64,000 nt of DNA from Anoxybacter fermentans (GCF_003991135.1 NZ_CP016379.1:3038001-3102000), one strand, 5' to 3'; counted from the first letter of the stretch, positions 1-10,204 are shown. Numbers and translations: made by a program. Notes: generated by a model from the letters alone, not told the origin.

Positions 1-136
1 TTTGTTCTTATTCATTTAAAGGGTAACTTTTCTAATTTCTATTCAAAATGAATAATAAACCGGATGTTTTCTTGTTTTAGTCTTTCTGGCAGGAGTCTTT
101 TATATAATTATCGAAAAAAGTATTATAAAAATCAAT

Positions 137-335
137 GATTAAACTACAAAAAACTAATTTTGAGCGATATAAAAATTTTTCGTTAAACCATCTTAGTGAG
201 ATTGAAAAGAATGGCCTCATCACAGAATGTTATGAGCTAATCAAGGGCCAGAAGGGCCTATTGATTAGTGTGCCTTAGTTCGACTGAAATCGAACTTTAG
301 ATGGTTCGAAAAGTTTCATTTTGAAGCGAAAAATA
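137..335 (-). repeat. Palindromic 220-bp element, minus orientation, truncated copy
   Basis: This is a degraded copy of the repeat family described at 6912-7131. It begins GATTAAACTACAAAAAAC and keeps both central hairpins (around 217-275). It ends in AAGCGAAAAAT without the usual TAGCTTTTTGCAGT terminus, so its right end is lost. The copy stops about 25 bp before the start codon of the SbcD-like gene and so forms most of that gene's leader. Confidence 0.8.
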
Positions 336-358
336 CATTTGATAGAAGGTGAAATAAA

Positions 359-1717
359 ATGGGAGGAAAAGTCCGCTTTATTCATGCTGCGGATATCCAT
401 CTGGGAAGTCTTTTGCATAGTACCGGGAGAGCTCCTCAAGAGATTTCTAATTTAATTAAAAGAGTTACTTATGAAGCCTTTGTACGGATTTGTAATGCAG
501 CAATAAAATATAGTGTAGACTTCGTTCTTCTGGCTGGAGACCTTTATGATCATAAATCCCGCTCAGTTGCAGCTAATCAGTTTTTTGTTCATCAATGTCA
601 ACGGTTAGAGAAAGAGAATATCCCTGTTTATATCATTGCCGGAAACCATGATCCTCTACAGGAACAGGGTGAATTATTTGATTTACCGAAAAATGTATTT
701 ATTTTCGACAGTGAACAGGTTGAGGTTCAGGAAGTAGTAAATAAAGAGGGAGAACTTATAGCCCGCATTTTGGGTCAATCCTACCGAGGTAGATCTGAGT
801 CACGAAAGATGTACAGTTCTTTTACGGTTCCCGATACAGGGGTATGTAATATCGGTATATTACATACTCAGCTAGACCCTACGAATAACAACTATGTTCC
901 CTGTTCGTTAAATGATCTTATTTGCAAAAATGATATTCATTATTGGGCTTTAGGACATATTCATCAACCCCGGATTTTACATAGAACTCATCCTGTTATT
1001 GCTTATTCTGGTATTCCCCAGGGCCGGGATTTTGGTGAAGAAGGAGTAGGCGGCTGTTTTCTGGTAGAGATGACTCCTCAGAATGAACCTGAAATATGGT
1101 TTATTCCTACTTCATCTGTGGTCTGGAAGAGAGTTGAAATTGCTATAGATGAGGATGAGAAGAATGTACCGGAAAATTTTACCTGTTTAGAAAATTTGAT
1201 TCTCAATAAAGCTGAAGATATTTTAAATAAAGTTCCGCCAATTCCAGAAGGTTTTAAATTGGCTCAGGATAATAATTGGCCTGATTTCTTTCAGGGTTAT
1301 ATTATTCAGTGGATTCTAACGGGGCGAGGAGAGATCCATGATTTACTGGTGGAACAAGAGGAAGAAGCTATACGGCTATTGGTGGAAAATTTACAGGATA
1401 GGCTTAAAGATAGAAAACCTTTTTTATGGACTGAATCAGTAGTAGTCCGGACCGGCAAACCTCTTCCACATCTGAAAAGTTTAAAAGAACAGAATCCTAT
1501 CTTTGCTGAAATAGAAGAGATAGTACATTTGTCCTTGACTGATGCTCAATTCAAAAAAGATTTAGTAAGTGAGTTAGGTCAAATTTGGGAAGATCGGGTT
1601 GACCATGAGAATATCAATGAACAGAAGTTTCAGCTTGATGAAGAGACTTTACAGGCGATTGTTAAACAGGCAGAAGAGATCGTTATTGAGAAACTTATTG
1701 AGGGGAGGGAGCTATAG
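359..1717 (+). CDS. yhaO: Metallophosphoesterase, DNA repair exonuclease YhaO/SbcD family
   Basis: The 452-residue product has the calcineurin-like metallophosphatase signature of the SbcD/Mre11 group: D12-x-H14, GDLYD at 60-64, GNHD at 95-98, and later GILHTQ and GHIH. These residues bind the two catalytic metal ions. Proteins of this type work with a large SMC-like ATPase as double-strand-break nucleases. That partner follows directly, its GTG sharing one base with this gene's stop codon. The length fits YhaO of Bacillus more closely than SbcD. The start has AAGGTG upstream at a suitable distance. The C-terminal half is the less conserved capping and ATPase-binding region. The role in repair is inferred from the family. 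Confidence 0.9.
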   Translation: MGGKVRFIHAADIHLGSLLHSTGRAPQEISNLIKRVTYEAFVRICNAAIKYSVDFVLLAGDLYDHKSRSVAANQFFVHQCQRLEKENIPVYIIAGNHDPLQEQGELFDLPKNVFIFDSEQVEVQEVVNKEGELIARILGQSYRGRSESRKMYSSFTVPDTGVCNIGILHTQLDPTNNNYVPCSLNDLICKNDIHYWALGHIHQPRILHRTHPVIAYSGIPQGRDFGEEGVGGCFLVEMTPQNEPEIWFIPTSSVVWKRVEIAIDEDEKNVPENFTCLENLILNKAEDILNKVPPIPEGFKLAQDNNWPDFFQGYIIQWILTGRGEIHDLLVEQEEEAIRLLVENLQDRLKDRKPFLWTESVVVRTGKPLPHLKSLKEQNPIFAEIEEIVHLSLTDAQFKKDLVSELGQIWEDRVDHENINEQKFQLDEETLQAIVKQAEEIVIEKLIEGREL

Positions 1718-4584
1718 TGAGGATTAAGCGAATATATATTGGGGATTTTGGAATTTTCCGCAACCAGACTCTGGATGAGATTGGCCCGGGGATTGTGGTT
1801 ATAGGAGGACTTAATCGGGCCGGTAAGTCAACATTTCTTAAAATTCTCCGCTATTTAGGGTATGGTTTTCCCCAAAGTGACTCCCTCCCTCCGGCTGTAA
1901 GAAAATATGAAGTTGAGAGTGATGTAATCCTTGATTCTGGAGATATTTTCAATATTCGTTTAACCGGTTATGGAGAACCTATTGTAAATTGTATAGTGGG
2001 AGAAAATAATAAAATAGCCTCAGCCAGAGAACTTTATAATAATCTAGATCCCTTTACATATCAACAGGTGTTTACCATAAGTCTTGATGAGTTACAGCGG
2101 ATTCCCAATGGGGTTTCCAGAAAAGAAATGGAAAAATTACAGTCCATTTTATTGGGAGCGGGATTGAGCGATATTGTGCAGATTCCCCAGATAGAGAAAG
2201 CTTTGATAAAAGAAGCTGAAAAAATTGGTGGAAAACACGGAAATCCCAGGGTTAAGGAGTTTAAACCCTATTATCAGCAGATTAAAGCTGGAATAGAATT
2301 AAGGGAAAGTGCTTTACAACAGGTAGAACAGTATTATAACAAGCAGAAAGAATTGGAAAAGATTAACCAGAAGATTGATGAAGGTGAAAAAGAGCTTAAA
2401 GAATTGCTGGCCCGGATTACGGCTCTGGATCTATTAAAAAACAATTTTGAGGATTATAATAAATTAAAAAAGCTTGAAATTCATCTAAGAGACCCTCAAA
2501 TACAACAGCTTTTGAAGAGTTATCCGGCTGGTTCTTTAGAAAAAGCAAAAAATTTATATGAGGAATATAAGAAAATTATTGAAGATTATAATAAACAGCT
2601 TTATCGTTTTAACAAAGAAATAGCTGAAAAGAATATATCTGATGTTAAAGAAAAACTTCTTAAGTACAAAGAAGAGTTATACTATTTTTATCAACAGCTT
2701 TCCGGGTTAAAGGAGAAGGTACAAAATTATTTAACTCAAAAGGAAGATTGTCAACAGGAAAAAAATGAATTGATTGCCGAGATGGCTCACTTAAACCAGG
2801 CCTGGGAAGGAGATTTTGATCGGGTATTAAAAATCAAATCTGACCAATTAGAACAGGATAGATTGGCTCAAACGGTAGAGGATTATAAGAAATTACAGCA
2901 GGAGAAGAGGGAACTTGAAAAAGATTTGACAGAATTAAAGAGAGAGCAAATGATACTTAAAAATCAGTTAGAGGAATTTAAAGTTTCTGAACCCGGTAAG
3001 GTTATTAAGAGGTATTTTTATCTAGCATTACTGTTTACTATATTAGGTGGTAGTTTATCCTTTATAAATTTTACGTCAGGAATTTTAATTGGGGTAGCAG
3101 GTATCATTGGTGCTGGAGCATATCTTATTTATAAATATTCTACAGAGAGTAGTTTAAGAAATCAAAAACAGAATTTAGAGATAGAGCTAAAGAATATTGA
3201 AAGTCGGCTTTTAGATCTGAAAACAAATTTTGAGCGGGTAGAAAAAGATATTAATAGTTGTGATAATGATTTACAAAGATATCGGACTTTTTTAGGACTG
3301 GCCAGAGAAACTTCTCCAGAGCTTATAAAAGAGTATTTTAGAGATATACAGGATTTAAAAAAGAGGATAGTTAAGTGGAAAAATTTTGCTGATAGAATAA
3401 AAACTGCTGCTGTAGAATTAGAAGAAGAATTAAAGAAGATGGCTCATCTGGTTCAAGAGTTAGATGAAGGGCAGGATTATATTTTTCAGTCAGGAGAACT
3501 TATAAAAAACAGTGGAAAGTTATTTGTACGGATCGAGCAGGCTATACAGCATCTGGAATTGGCTCTAAGTTTAGAAAACGGTGAGCGACTGAAAGAGAAT
3601 ATAGAGAAAAAGATTTGCCAGCTTATGAACTTGAAAGATGGTACAGATAACCTACAGGAGTTATTGGAGCAATTTATTCAACAGGGGGAAAAATTTGAAA
3701 AATTTAGTGAATTAAAATCACAGTATCAACTTTTAAAATTACAGATTTTGCAGGCATTGAAAACTGATCGGGTTAGAGATGCTATGGAAAAATTTTATAA
3801 GCACCCTATTACTGATGATCAGGATTTATTACAGACTTTTGACCGTCTTTTTAAAGAATATACTTCCCTGGAAGATGTACAAAAGGCCTATGAAGATTCT
3901 GATCGAAACTTAAAATCTTTAGAGAAAGAATTGGAAAGATTGAAAGAAAAGCGCCAGACTTTAAAAAATGAAATAGAGTATCTGGCTACTACAGAAAATT
4001 TAGAAAAAGCTCAAAAGCAAATTGATGGAGCCCGCGCCGAATTAAGACTTCTGGCAGAAAAGTTTGCAATTTATAGAGCTGCAGCCTATATTTTAAATCA
4101 GGTGCAGAAGCGATTTATTGAAAAAACAAAGGGGGAATTATTAAGTCAGGCCAGTAGAATTCTAAATCAGATTACTAATGGAGAATATAAAGAAATATTA
4201 CCACCAGATAATCTCATCGATATAGATTTTAAAATTGTCTTAGATGATGGAGTTATACAGGATACCGCTGATATACTGAGTCGCGGGACCAGAGAACAAT
4301 TATTTATGGCGGTTCGAATCAATCGGATACAGGAGATTGATCCTCCATTACCGGTAATTCTGGATGACTCTCTTGTAAACTTTGATATCTATCATATGGA
4401 TAAAGTGGTAGAACTTTTGGCTAATCTGGCAAAGAGTCATCAGATCTTTGTTATGACCTGTCACTCTCATTTAGTAGAGTGTATAGCTGCCCATAGTCCA
4501 GGCGCTCAATATTGGAAGCTGGAAGAAGGGGTGTTTAGTATTTCTGATGAAAATAAATTAATAAATTATTTGCGTAAAAGGTAA
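1717..4584 (+). CDS. yhaN: SMC-like ATPase, YhaN/SbcC family
   Basis: The 955-residue protein has a Walker A motif GLNRAGKST at residues 31-39, long charged coiled-coil segments, and a C-terminal ATPase half with a Walker B-like ILDDSLVNFD segment preceded by SRGTREQLF. A hydrophobic stretch near residues 430-475 looks like a membrane hairpin inside the coiled coil. YhaN of Bacillus has a similar length and is the partner of YhaO. The GTG start is supported by AGGGGAGGG seven bases upstream. It should form the ATP-driven clamp of the nuclease encoded by the preceding gene. The two genes form one transcript, ended by the hairpin at 4583. Confidence 0.88.
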   Translation: MRIKRIYIGDFGIFRNQTLDEIGPGIVVIGGLNRAGKSTFLKILRYLGYGFPQSDSLPPAVRKYEVESDVILDSGDIFNIRLTGYGEPIVNCIVGENNKIASARELYNNLDPFTYQQVFTISLDELQRIPNGVSRKEMEKLQSILLGAGLSDIVQIPQIEKALIKEAEKIGGKHGNPRVKEFKPYYQQIKAGIELRESALQQVEQYYNKQKELEKINQKIDEGEKELKELLARITALDLLKNNFEDYNKLKKLEIHLRDPQIQQLLKSYPAGSLEKAKNLYEEYKKIIEDYNKQLYRFNKEIAEKNISDVKEKLLKYKEELYYFYQQLSGLKEKVQNYLTQKEDCQQEKNELIAEMAHLNQAWEGDFDRVLKIKSDQLEQDRLAQTVEDYKKLQQEKRELEKDLTELKREQMILKNQLEEFKVSEPGKVIKRYFYLALLFTILGGSLSFINFTSGILIGVAGIIGAGAYLIYKYSTESSLRNQKQNLEIELKNIESRLLDLKTNFERVEKDINSCDNDLQRYRTFLGLARETSPELIKEYFRDIQDLKKRIVKWKNFADRIKTAAVELEEELKKMAHLVQELDEGQDYIFQSGELIKNSGKLFVRIEQAIQHLELALSLENGERLKENIEKKICQLMNLKDGTDNLQELLEQFIQQGEKFEKFSELKSQYQLLKLQILQALKTDRVRDAMEKFYKHPITDDQDLLQTFDRLFKEYTSLEDVQKAYEDSDRNLKSLEKELERLKEKRQTLKNEIEYLATTENLEKAQKQIDGARAELRLLAEKFAIYRAAAYILNQVQKRFIEKTKGELLSQASRILNQITNGEYKEILPPDNLIDIDFKIVLDDGVIQDTADILSRGTREQLFMAVRINRIQEIDPPLPVILDDSLVNFDIYHMDKVVELLANLAKSHQIFVMTCHSHLVECIAAHSPGAQYWKLEEGVFSISDENKLINYLRKR

Positions 4585-4610
4585 GCATCCTCGGGATGCT
4601 TTATTTTTTT
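4583..4610 (+). terminator. Rho-independent terminator after yhaN
   Basis: AAGCATCC and GGATGCTT form an 8-bp stem around a 3-nt loop, followed by a run of seven T. The stem overlaps the yhaN stop codon. Confidence 0.85.
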
Positions 4611-4752
4611 ACCAACTAATACCTTTTGTTTGAAGGAGTTTTTAATTATTTGTTTAAATAAAAAAATATCGTTTCATAAAAGTTGAAAAGATGGATATTG
4701 ATAGTTCGGTATTAACCAATAGATTTTAAACTGAGTTGGGGGTGAATAACAT

Positions 4753-6090
4753 ATGACATTACCCACAGATCAAATTTTTAAGGAATGGGTGGAGTTTGTT
4801 ACGGCTGTCAGTAAATATTCATCTATTAGGCCTATTACGTTTCAGTTTTGGGAAGGATGTCGGGAGGCAGATATAAATTCCTGTCACCAGAAATTTGTTT
4901 TTTTATCGAAAGCAGAGCTTGAACAAAAGCGGGAGGAAAATGCTGAATTAATTAAGGTTACAAGTCCTTATATAGATTATCTTTCTCTTTCGTTTTTAGG
5001 AAAACCTCATTTAGTAGTATTATCTGATAGTGAGGGTTGGATTCTTGAGGTTTGTGGTACACTCGAGGAGTTTGGGGGACAGGTAGTGGGAATCGGGCCG
5101 GGGGTTAACTGGTCTGAGGAATACTTAGGTCATAATGGTATTGGTACAGCACTTGTCAAGGGAGAACCTGTATTAATCTACGGAATTGAACATTGCGGGC
5201 TACCCTTTAATTCTATGGTATGCCTGGGGTTACCAATCAGAGATAATAATAATTCAATCATAGGTGCTCTTGATATCTGTGTTCCGAAAGAAGATGCTCA
5301 CCCGGCGTGTTTTACTCTTGCTCTTGCTAGCATTGTTTCTATCGAAAATGCTCTTTCTGCTTCTTCGAAATTACAAAATAAATTAGATTATGTTGAAAAG
5401 CTTTTGGCAACGGAAAGTCTTCTTGCAACTATGGTTCACGATTTAAAAAATCCTTTATCGACCATTCGAGGTATTAGCCAATTGGGTTATATGACTTCCG
5501 GGTCGATCAGGGAACAAGAGTATTTTAAAAAGATAATTAAACAGGTTGATATCCTTATTGATATGCTTAACGAATTATTAGGTAAATTTAAATCGGAGGA
5601 TTATATTAAGGACTCACCAGTTAAAGCTATTCAGGAAGTTTTGAATGAAATTGAACCACTATGTAGAGCCAGGGGCATTGAACTGAGTTTTTTTGCTCAA
5701 AGCTATGGAAAAACAATAATTCATGAAAGGTTCTTTAAGCGGGCCATGCATAATCTTCTAATTAATGCTGTCCAGATTATGTCAGAAGGAGGTAAACTTA
5801 TAGTTCGGGTTAACGAAAAAAAGGATTTTATTCTAATAGAGATTGCTGATACAGGGCCAGGGATACCGCTGGAGATTCAGCAAGAGGTTTTTGAACCTTT
5901 TGTTCACGGTCGTACAGACGGGACGGGTCTTGGACTTTATATAGTTCACTATGTGATTACCAAAGTTCATAGGGGTAAAATATGGTTTGAGACTGGAACG
6001 AATGAGGGTACTACATTTTACATTAAACTTCCAATTGTGAGTGTTGCTGAAAATAAACTGAATTTCACTTATCAAAGATCAGAAGTTTGA
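4753..6090 (+). CDS. GAF-domain sensor histidine kinase
   Basis: The 445-residue protein lacks membrane segments. Residues about 75-200 form a GAF-like sensor resembling that of AcoR-type regulators, with NGIGTAL and later GALDI. A HisKA helix follows with the phosphate-accepting H229 in TMVHDLKNPLS. The C-terminal ATPase domain has the N-box NLLINAVQ, the G1 box DTGPGIP and the G2 box GTGLGLYIV. It should autophosphorylate on H229 in response to a cytoplasmic signal, but no response regulator gene lies next to it, so its partner is elsewhere. GGGGGTG at 4738-4744 is the ribosome binding site. The gene stands alone between two terminators. The signal cannot be told from the sequence. Confidence 0.9.
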   Translation: MTLPTDQIFKEWVEFVTAVSKYSSIRPITFQFWEGCREADINSCHQKFVFLSKAELEQKREENAELIKVTSPYIDYLSLSFLGKPHLVVLSDSEGWILEVCGTLEEFGGQVVGIGPGVNWSEEYLGHNGIGTALVKGEPVLIYGIEHCGLPFNSMVCLGLPIRDNNNSIIGALDICVPKEDAHPACFTLALASIVSIENALSASSKLQNKLDYVEKLLATESLLATMVHDLKNPLSTIRGISQLGYMTSGSIREQEYFKKIIKQVDILIDMLNELLGKFKSEDYIKDSPVKAIQEVLNEIEPLCRARGIELSFFAQSYGKTIIHERFFKRAMHNLLINAVQIMSEGGKLIVRVNEKKDFILIEIADTGPGIPLEIQQEVFEPFVHGRTDGTGLGLYIVHYVITKVHRGKIWFETGTNEGTTFYIKLPIVSVAENKLNFTYQRSEV

Positions 6091-6105
6091 TTTTTGGTGA
6101 TTTGT

Positions 6106-6128
6106 CCACCGTAAAAGGTGGTTTTTTT
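6106..6128 (+). terminator. Rho-independent terminator after histidine kinase
   Basis: CCACC and GGTGG pair around a 6-nt A-rich loop and are followed by seven T. Confidence 0.75.
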
Positions 6129-6224
6129 ATTTCCTGAAAATATAATTCACAGGTTAATGAAGGAAGAAATATATTAATATTAAAAACAAACAATAGTTTT
6201 TTGTCCTGAAACTGAGGTGAAAAT

Positions 6225-6788
6225 ATGAATAGAATTATCTGTATTGATCCGGGACATGGTAAACCCTGGCCAGGGGCTGTTTTTGGGTTTATAAAAGAAA
6301 GCGAATTTGTTTTAAATATTGCTGCCCATCTGGCAGGAGAACTCCAGAAAAGAGGATATTTTGTAGTAAAAACCCGTTATTCTAACTTTGCTCTGGTTTC
6401 TGAAAGGGAAAAATTAGTTGAAGATCTGAATACGAGAGCCCAGATAGCAAATATGTTTAAAGCTAACATTTTCATATCTCTCCATTTCAATGCCCATGAA
6501 AACCATGCGGCAAACGGCGTAGAGAGTTGGTATTTTCAGGGGTCTGTTAAAGGCAGACATTTAGCAGAGTGTATTCAAAATCAACTTATTAAAAAATTTA
6601 AAATGCGTAATCGTGGGATTAAAGGGACAAACAAACTAATTGTTTTGAGAAAAACCCTAATGCCCGCTGTATTGATTGAATTGGGGTTTATCTCTAATCC
6701 CAAAGATAGGGAAATTATGGCTTCTTCTGATTATCCACAAAATGCAGCCTGTGCAATTGCTGATGGAGTAGATAGTTATTTTCAGTAA
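6225..6788 (+). CDS. N-acetylmuramoyl-L-alanine amidase (Amidase_3)
   Basis: The 187-residue protein is a bare zinc amidase domain. DPGHG near residue 8 carries the first zinc histidine, a glutamate in KESEF is the second ligand, SLHFNAH carries the next histidine, and the catalytic glutamate lies in VLIELGFISNP. Such enzymes cut the bond between N-acetylmuramic acid and L-alanine in peptidoglycan. There is no signal peptide and no cell-wall binding domain, so it may act in sporulation or be exported another way. GAGGTG eight bases upstream supports the ATG. It stands alone, with repeat DNA downstream. Confidence 0.9.
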   Translation: MNRIICIDPGHGKPWPGAVFGFIKESEFVLNIAAHLAGELQKRGYFVVKTRYSNFALVSEREKLVEDLNTRAQIANMFKANIFISLHFNAHENHAANGVESWYFQGSVKGRHLAECIQNQLIKKFKMRNRGIKGTNKLIVLRKTLMPAVLIELGFISNPKDREIMASSDYPQNAACAIADGVDSYFQ

Positions 6789-6854
6789 AAATATCTTCAT
6801 ATAAACGATAAGATTTATTTGTTACTATGGACGTGCTTTATTTTTCTTTTAATA

Positions 6855-6905
6855 AACGAAAAATTTCTCCTTAAACAAAAAATTAACTTTTTGTAGTATA
6901 ACCAT
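6855..6905 (+). repeat. Right-end remnant of the palindromic element
   Basis: ACGAAAAATTTCTCC followed by AAATTAACTTTTTGTAGTATAACC matches the right terminus of the 220-bp element. It abuts the full copy that starts at 6912, so an older copy probably sat here first. Confidence 0.6.
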
Positions 6906-6911
6906 ATTATG

Positions 6912-7131
6912 GTTAAACTGCAAAAAGCTAATTTTTCGCTTCTTGAGAAATTTTTCGAATCATCTAAAGCTCGATTTCCGCCGAAATAAGGCTTCCTAAT
7001 CAAAGGGCCCTCCTGGCCCTTGATTAGCTCATCACCTCCTCATATGAGGCCTTATTTCGTCGGAAATCTCGCTAAGATGATTTGGCGAAAAATTTCTATG
7101 TCGCTCAAAATTAGCTTTTTGCAGTATAATT
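6912..7131 (+). repeat. Palindromic 220-bp element, full copy
   Basis: This is a reference copy of the family. The ends are GTTAAACTGCAAAAAGCTAA and the inverted TTAGCTTTTTGCAGTATAAT. Left and right arms of about 85 bp are imperfect inverted repeats that meet at AAATAAGGC and GCCTTATTT. Between them are two small hairpins: CTAATCAAAGGGCC with GGCCCTTGATTAG, and CTCATCACC with a weakly matching CATATGAG. The flanks ATATTATG and ATATTATA look like a slightly eroded 8-bp target duplication. It has no coding capacity. Confidence 0.9.
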
Positions 7132-7205
7132 ATATTATAAGATTATCAGGAGTTTTTTTGAAAACGGATCAGTATATAAACAGAAAAAATTGGATAAAAT
7201 TTTTT

Positions 7206-8600
7206 GGGTCTATAATTAATGTTGTGAAGAAAAAATTATAAAAAATAAAAAGGCATTTGCTGGCTCCGTTGAATTAATTAGTTGCGAACTAAAAACCAAA
7301 GAAAGGAGTCCAGCAAATGCAATATAATAATATCATAAAATTTCTTGATTTGCCAGACATTATTGCAACTGAAATTATTTCAACAGAGGACAGATATATT
7401 TTTATCGCTGAAGCAAAGAAAAATCACATTGTGTGTCCTCAGTGTGGTAATATCACTAATAAAATCCATGATACAAAATGGCAAAATATTAGAGACATCC
7501 CCATAAGAGGTAAACTAGTAATCATTAGACTTCTAAAGAAAAGATATCGTTGTCCTTATTGTCATAAGAGGGGTATCCCTGAAAAATATGAAAGTATTGA
7601 TAAATATGCCCGTAAAACCAAACGCTTTGATAAATATCTTGCTAAAGAAACTGTCAGCAAGGATTATTCTAAAGTTGCTAGAGAAAACGGGTTAAGTTAT
7701 ACAGCTGTTAATAATGCAGTTAAAAAAGTAGTTGACCCTCTCATTAAACAACAAGTTTCAAAACTTAGTCAATTAAAAGCCATCAGTATCGATGAATTTG
7801 CAGTTTTAAAACGCCATAAATATGGAGTTAGCATTACAGATCCAATTAATCGGGAGTTAATTGACATTTTACCTACTCGCAAAAAGGATGATTTAATTGA
7901 CTACTTTAATTGTTGGGAAGATGAACAAAGACGACAGATTCAATCGATCTCTATGGATATGTGGCGGCCGTTCAAAGCAGTAGCAAATGCAGCATTTACT
8001 CATGCAAAAATTGTTATAGATAAATTTCATCTTGTAACTTTAATGAACAGAGCCCTTGATGAAGTTAGAAAACAAGTTCAACAAACAGTAAATAATCATC
8101 AGAGAAGAAAGTTTTTTCAAAGTCGTTTATTACTCCAAAAACGAGCTGAAGAATTGACAGATGAAGAACATGAAAAGCTCATCAAATTATTTGAACTCAG
8201 TCCAGCTCTAGAAAAGGCCTGGGAATTAAAAGAGGAATTCAGAGACCTATTGCAGCTAGATGATGTGAAAGAAGCCACCAGAGCTCTAAAAAGGTGGTAT
8301 AAAGAAGTAATAAAAAACAAGCTGATGCCTTTTTACCAGGTAAAAAAGATAATACAAAGATGGGAAGAAAAAATACTAAATTATTTTAAGACTAAGATAA
8401 CCAATGGCTTTGCTGAGGGTATCAATAACAAGATTAAATTGATCAAAAGGATTGGATATGGTGTTCCAAATGTTATGAATCTAAGGAGAAGAGTATTTAA
8501 TGCAATGTTAAGTTATTAAATTTAAATGTTTATTTCAAAATCAATTTACCAATCAATTCAACGGAGCCAACTTATCTTTCACAACATTTGACGGAGAGCC
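7206..8600 (+). mobile_element. ISL3-family insertion sequence, copy 1 (1395 bp)
   Basis: The element is bounded by GGGTCTATAATTAATGTTGT on the left and, inverted, GGCTCTCCGTCAAATGTTGT on the right. Both fit ISL3-family ends. It is flanked by a perfect 8-bp direct repeat AATTTTTT (7198-7205 and 8601-8608), the duplication length usual for ISL3. It holds one transposase gene and an inner subterminal repeat GGCTCCGTTGAATT near both ends. It landed about 100 bp upstream of the tRNA-Arg gene. A near-identical inverted copy is at 35859-37253. Confidence 0.92.
7317..8519 (+). CDS. tnpA: ISL3-family transposase
   Basis: The 400-residue transposase starts with a zinc-binding region (CPQCGN and CPYCHKRG pairs), followed by a helix-turn-helix around KVARENGLSYTAVNNAV. 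The DDE catalytic core shows aspartates in ISIDEFAVL and VIDKFHL and the glutamate in GFAEGINNKIKLIKR. It is full length and uninterrupted, so the element may still be active. AAAGGAG lies ten bases before the ATG. The copy at 35940-37142 differs at only two residues (Y3 to D and one N to S). Confidence 0.95.
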   Translation: MQYNNIIKFLDLPDIIATEIISTEDRYIFIAEAKKNHIVCPQCGNITNKIHDTKWQNIRDIPIRGKLVIIRLLKKRYRCPYCHKRGIPEKYESIDKYARKTKRFDKYLAKETVSKDYSKVARENGLSYTAVNNAVKKVVDPLIKQQVSKLSQLKAISIDEFAVLKRHKYGVSITDPINRELIDILPTRKKDDLIDYFNCWEDEQRRQIQSISMDMWRPFKAVANAAFTHAKIVIDKFHLVTLMNRALDEVRKQVQQTVNNHQRRKFFQSRLLLQKRAEELTDEEHEKLIKLFELSPALEKAWELKEEFRDLLQLDDVKEATRALKRWYKEVIKNKLMPFYQVKKIIQRWEEKILNYFKTKITNGFAEGINNKIKLIKRIGYGVPNVMNLRRRVFNAMLSY

Positions 8601-8628
8601 AATTTTTTTAAGAAATAGTTGATTTTAG

Positions 8629-9255
<627 letters not shown>

Positions 9256-9262
9256 ATGTTCT

Positions 9263-9355
9263 GGAGAGGTGGGTGAGTTGGTTGAAACCGCTCGACTCGA
9301 AATCGAGTAGACGCCCAAAAGCGTCTCGCGGGTTCGAATCCCGCCCTCTCCGCCA
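9263..9355 (+). tRNA. tRNA-Ser (anticodon CGA)
   Basis: The acceptor stem is GGAGAGG with CCTCTCC, the anticodon stem CTCGA with TCGAG encloses the loop CTCGAAA (anticodon CGA), and a long variable arm (AGACGC with GCGTCT) marks a class II serine tRNA. The T-arm is GCGGG-TTCGAAT-CCCGC and CCA is encoded. It starts 7 bp after tadA and marks the left edge of the accessory island. Confidence 0.95.
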
Positions 9356-9370
9356 TAATGTATGAATAGC

Positions 9371-9409
9371 AAGGACTTCTGGGATTTTAATCAGAAGTCC
9401 TTTTTAATT
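9371..9409 (+). terminator. Rho-independent terminator after tRNA-Ser
   Basis: AAGGACTTCT pairs perfectly with AGAAGTCCTT around a 12-nt loop, followed by TTT and a T-rich stretch. It closes the tRNA-Arg/tadA/tRNA-Ser unit. Confidence 0.85.
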
Positions 9410-9615
9410 TTTCGGAGAAGAAATTACAAATTGTCGCCGAATAGTCGCTATAATAGAGAAAAATGCACAAAACAACTGAAAATCAAATCAAAACTTTTTA
9501 CCAGAAAAGAGTCTGGGGGAATTACGACACCTCCTTAAGAAATATTATAGAAGTATTGATTTTATTTATCTTTGTGTGGTATACTAAAAATTATAAATTA
9601 CTCAAAAAAATAAAT

Positions 9616-9801
9616 GATTTTACTGCAAAAAGCTAATTTTTCGCTTCAAGAAAAATTTTTCGAACCATCTAAAGTTCGATTTCAGTGACTTGATTAGCTC
9701 ATCACATCCTCATATGAGGCCTTATTTCGACTGAAATCTCACTAAGATGGTTTAACGAAAAATTTCTATGTCGCTCAAAATTAGCTTTTTGTAGTATAAT
9801 C
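9616..9801 (+). repeat. Palindromic element, internally deleted copy
   Basis: The ends match the 220-bp family (GATTTTACTGCAAAAAGC and AGCTTTTTGTAGTATAATC). About 35 bp in the middle are missing: the sequence runs from TTTCAGT straight to GACTTGATTAGCTCATC, losing the left half of the first central hairpin. Confidence 0.85.
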
Positions 9802-10204
9802 ATCTTATTATTGCTAAAAAATATAAACCTTTAATCAAAGCTTCATGGCTATTGAATTTTGATTAATTTGACTTAATATAATTACTAAGCATCAGGTTGA
9901 TAAAAATCCCACGGAATTTTTTCCTGAAAAAGTGGGGTTTTTTTATTTGAATTGCAAATTAAATTAGTTTATCAATTGTCTCTTTTTGTCATTATAAAAG
10001 AGACATGTTTTACATTTTTCTAATATTGTAACTCAGATGGGTTGATGTCTTATATTTTAACATGTTGAATCAGAGTGGAATTAAAATATAATTGAAGTAC
10101 AAAATATAGATTTACTGAAAGGAATTGTTTGAAATTTTATTGAATTTTTAATATAAAAAACGACTGGGTAAAAGGTGGATACAGAAAGGGTATTCTACAA
10201 TGAA
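9802..10204. other. Intergenic stretch without a recognisable gene
   Basis: No coding sequence is visible. A weak terminator-like hairpin (AATCCCAC with GTGGGGTT, then seven T) lies at about 9904-9947. The rest is AT-rich and featureless to me. Confidence 0.4.

Noticed and set aside
6815-7241. Short frames on both strands across the repeat at 6912
   Set aside because: They read through a palindromic non-coding element. Similar frames arise at other copies by the repeat sequence alone.
8117-8320. Minus-strand frame inside the ISL3 transposase
   Set aside because: It is a shadow of the transposase gene and recurs unchanged in the second IS copy for that reason only.
9263-9355. tRNA-Ser gene as attachment site of an integrated element
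   Set aside because: I found no copy of the tRNA 3-prime end at the right edge of the island and no integrase gene, so a site-specific integration cannot be supported.
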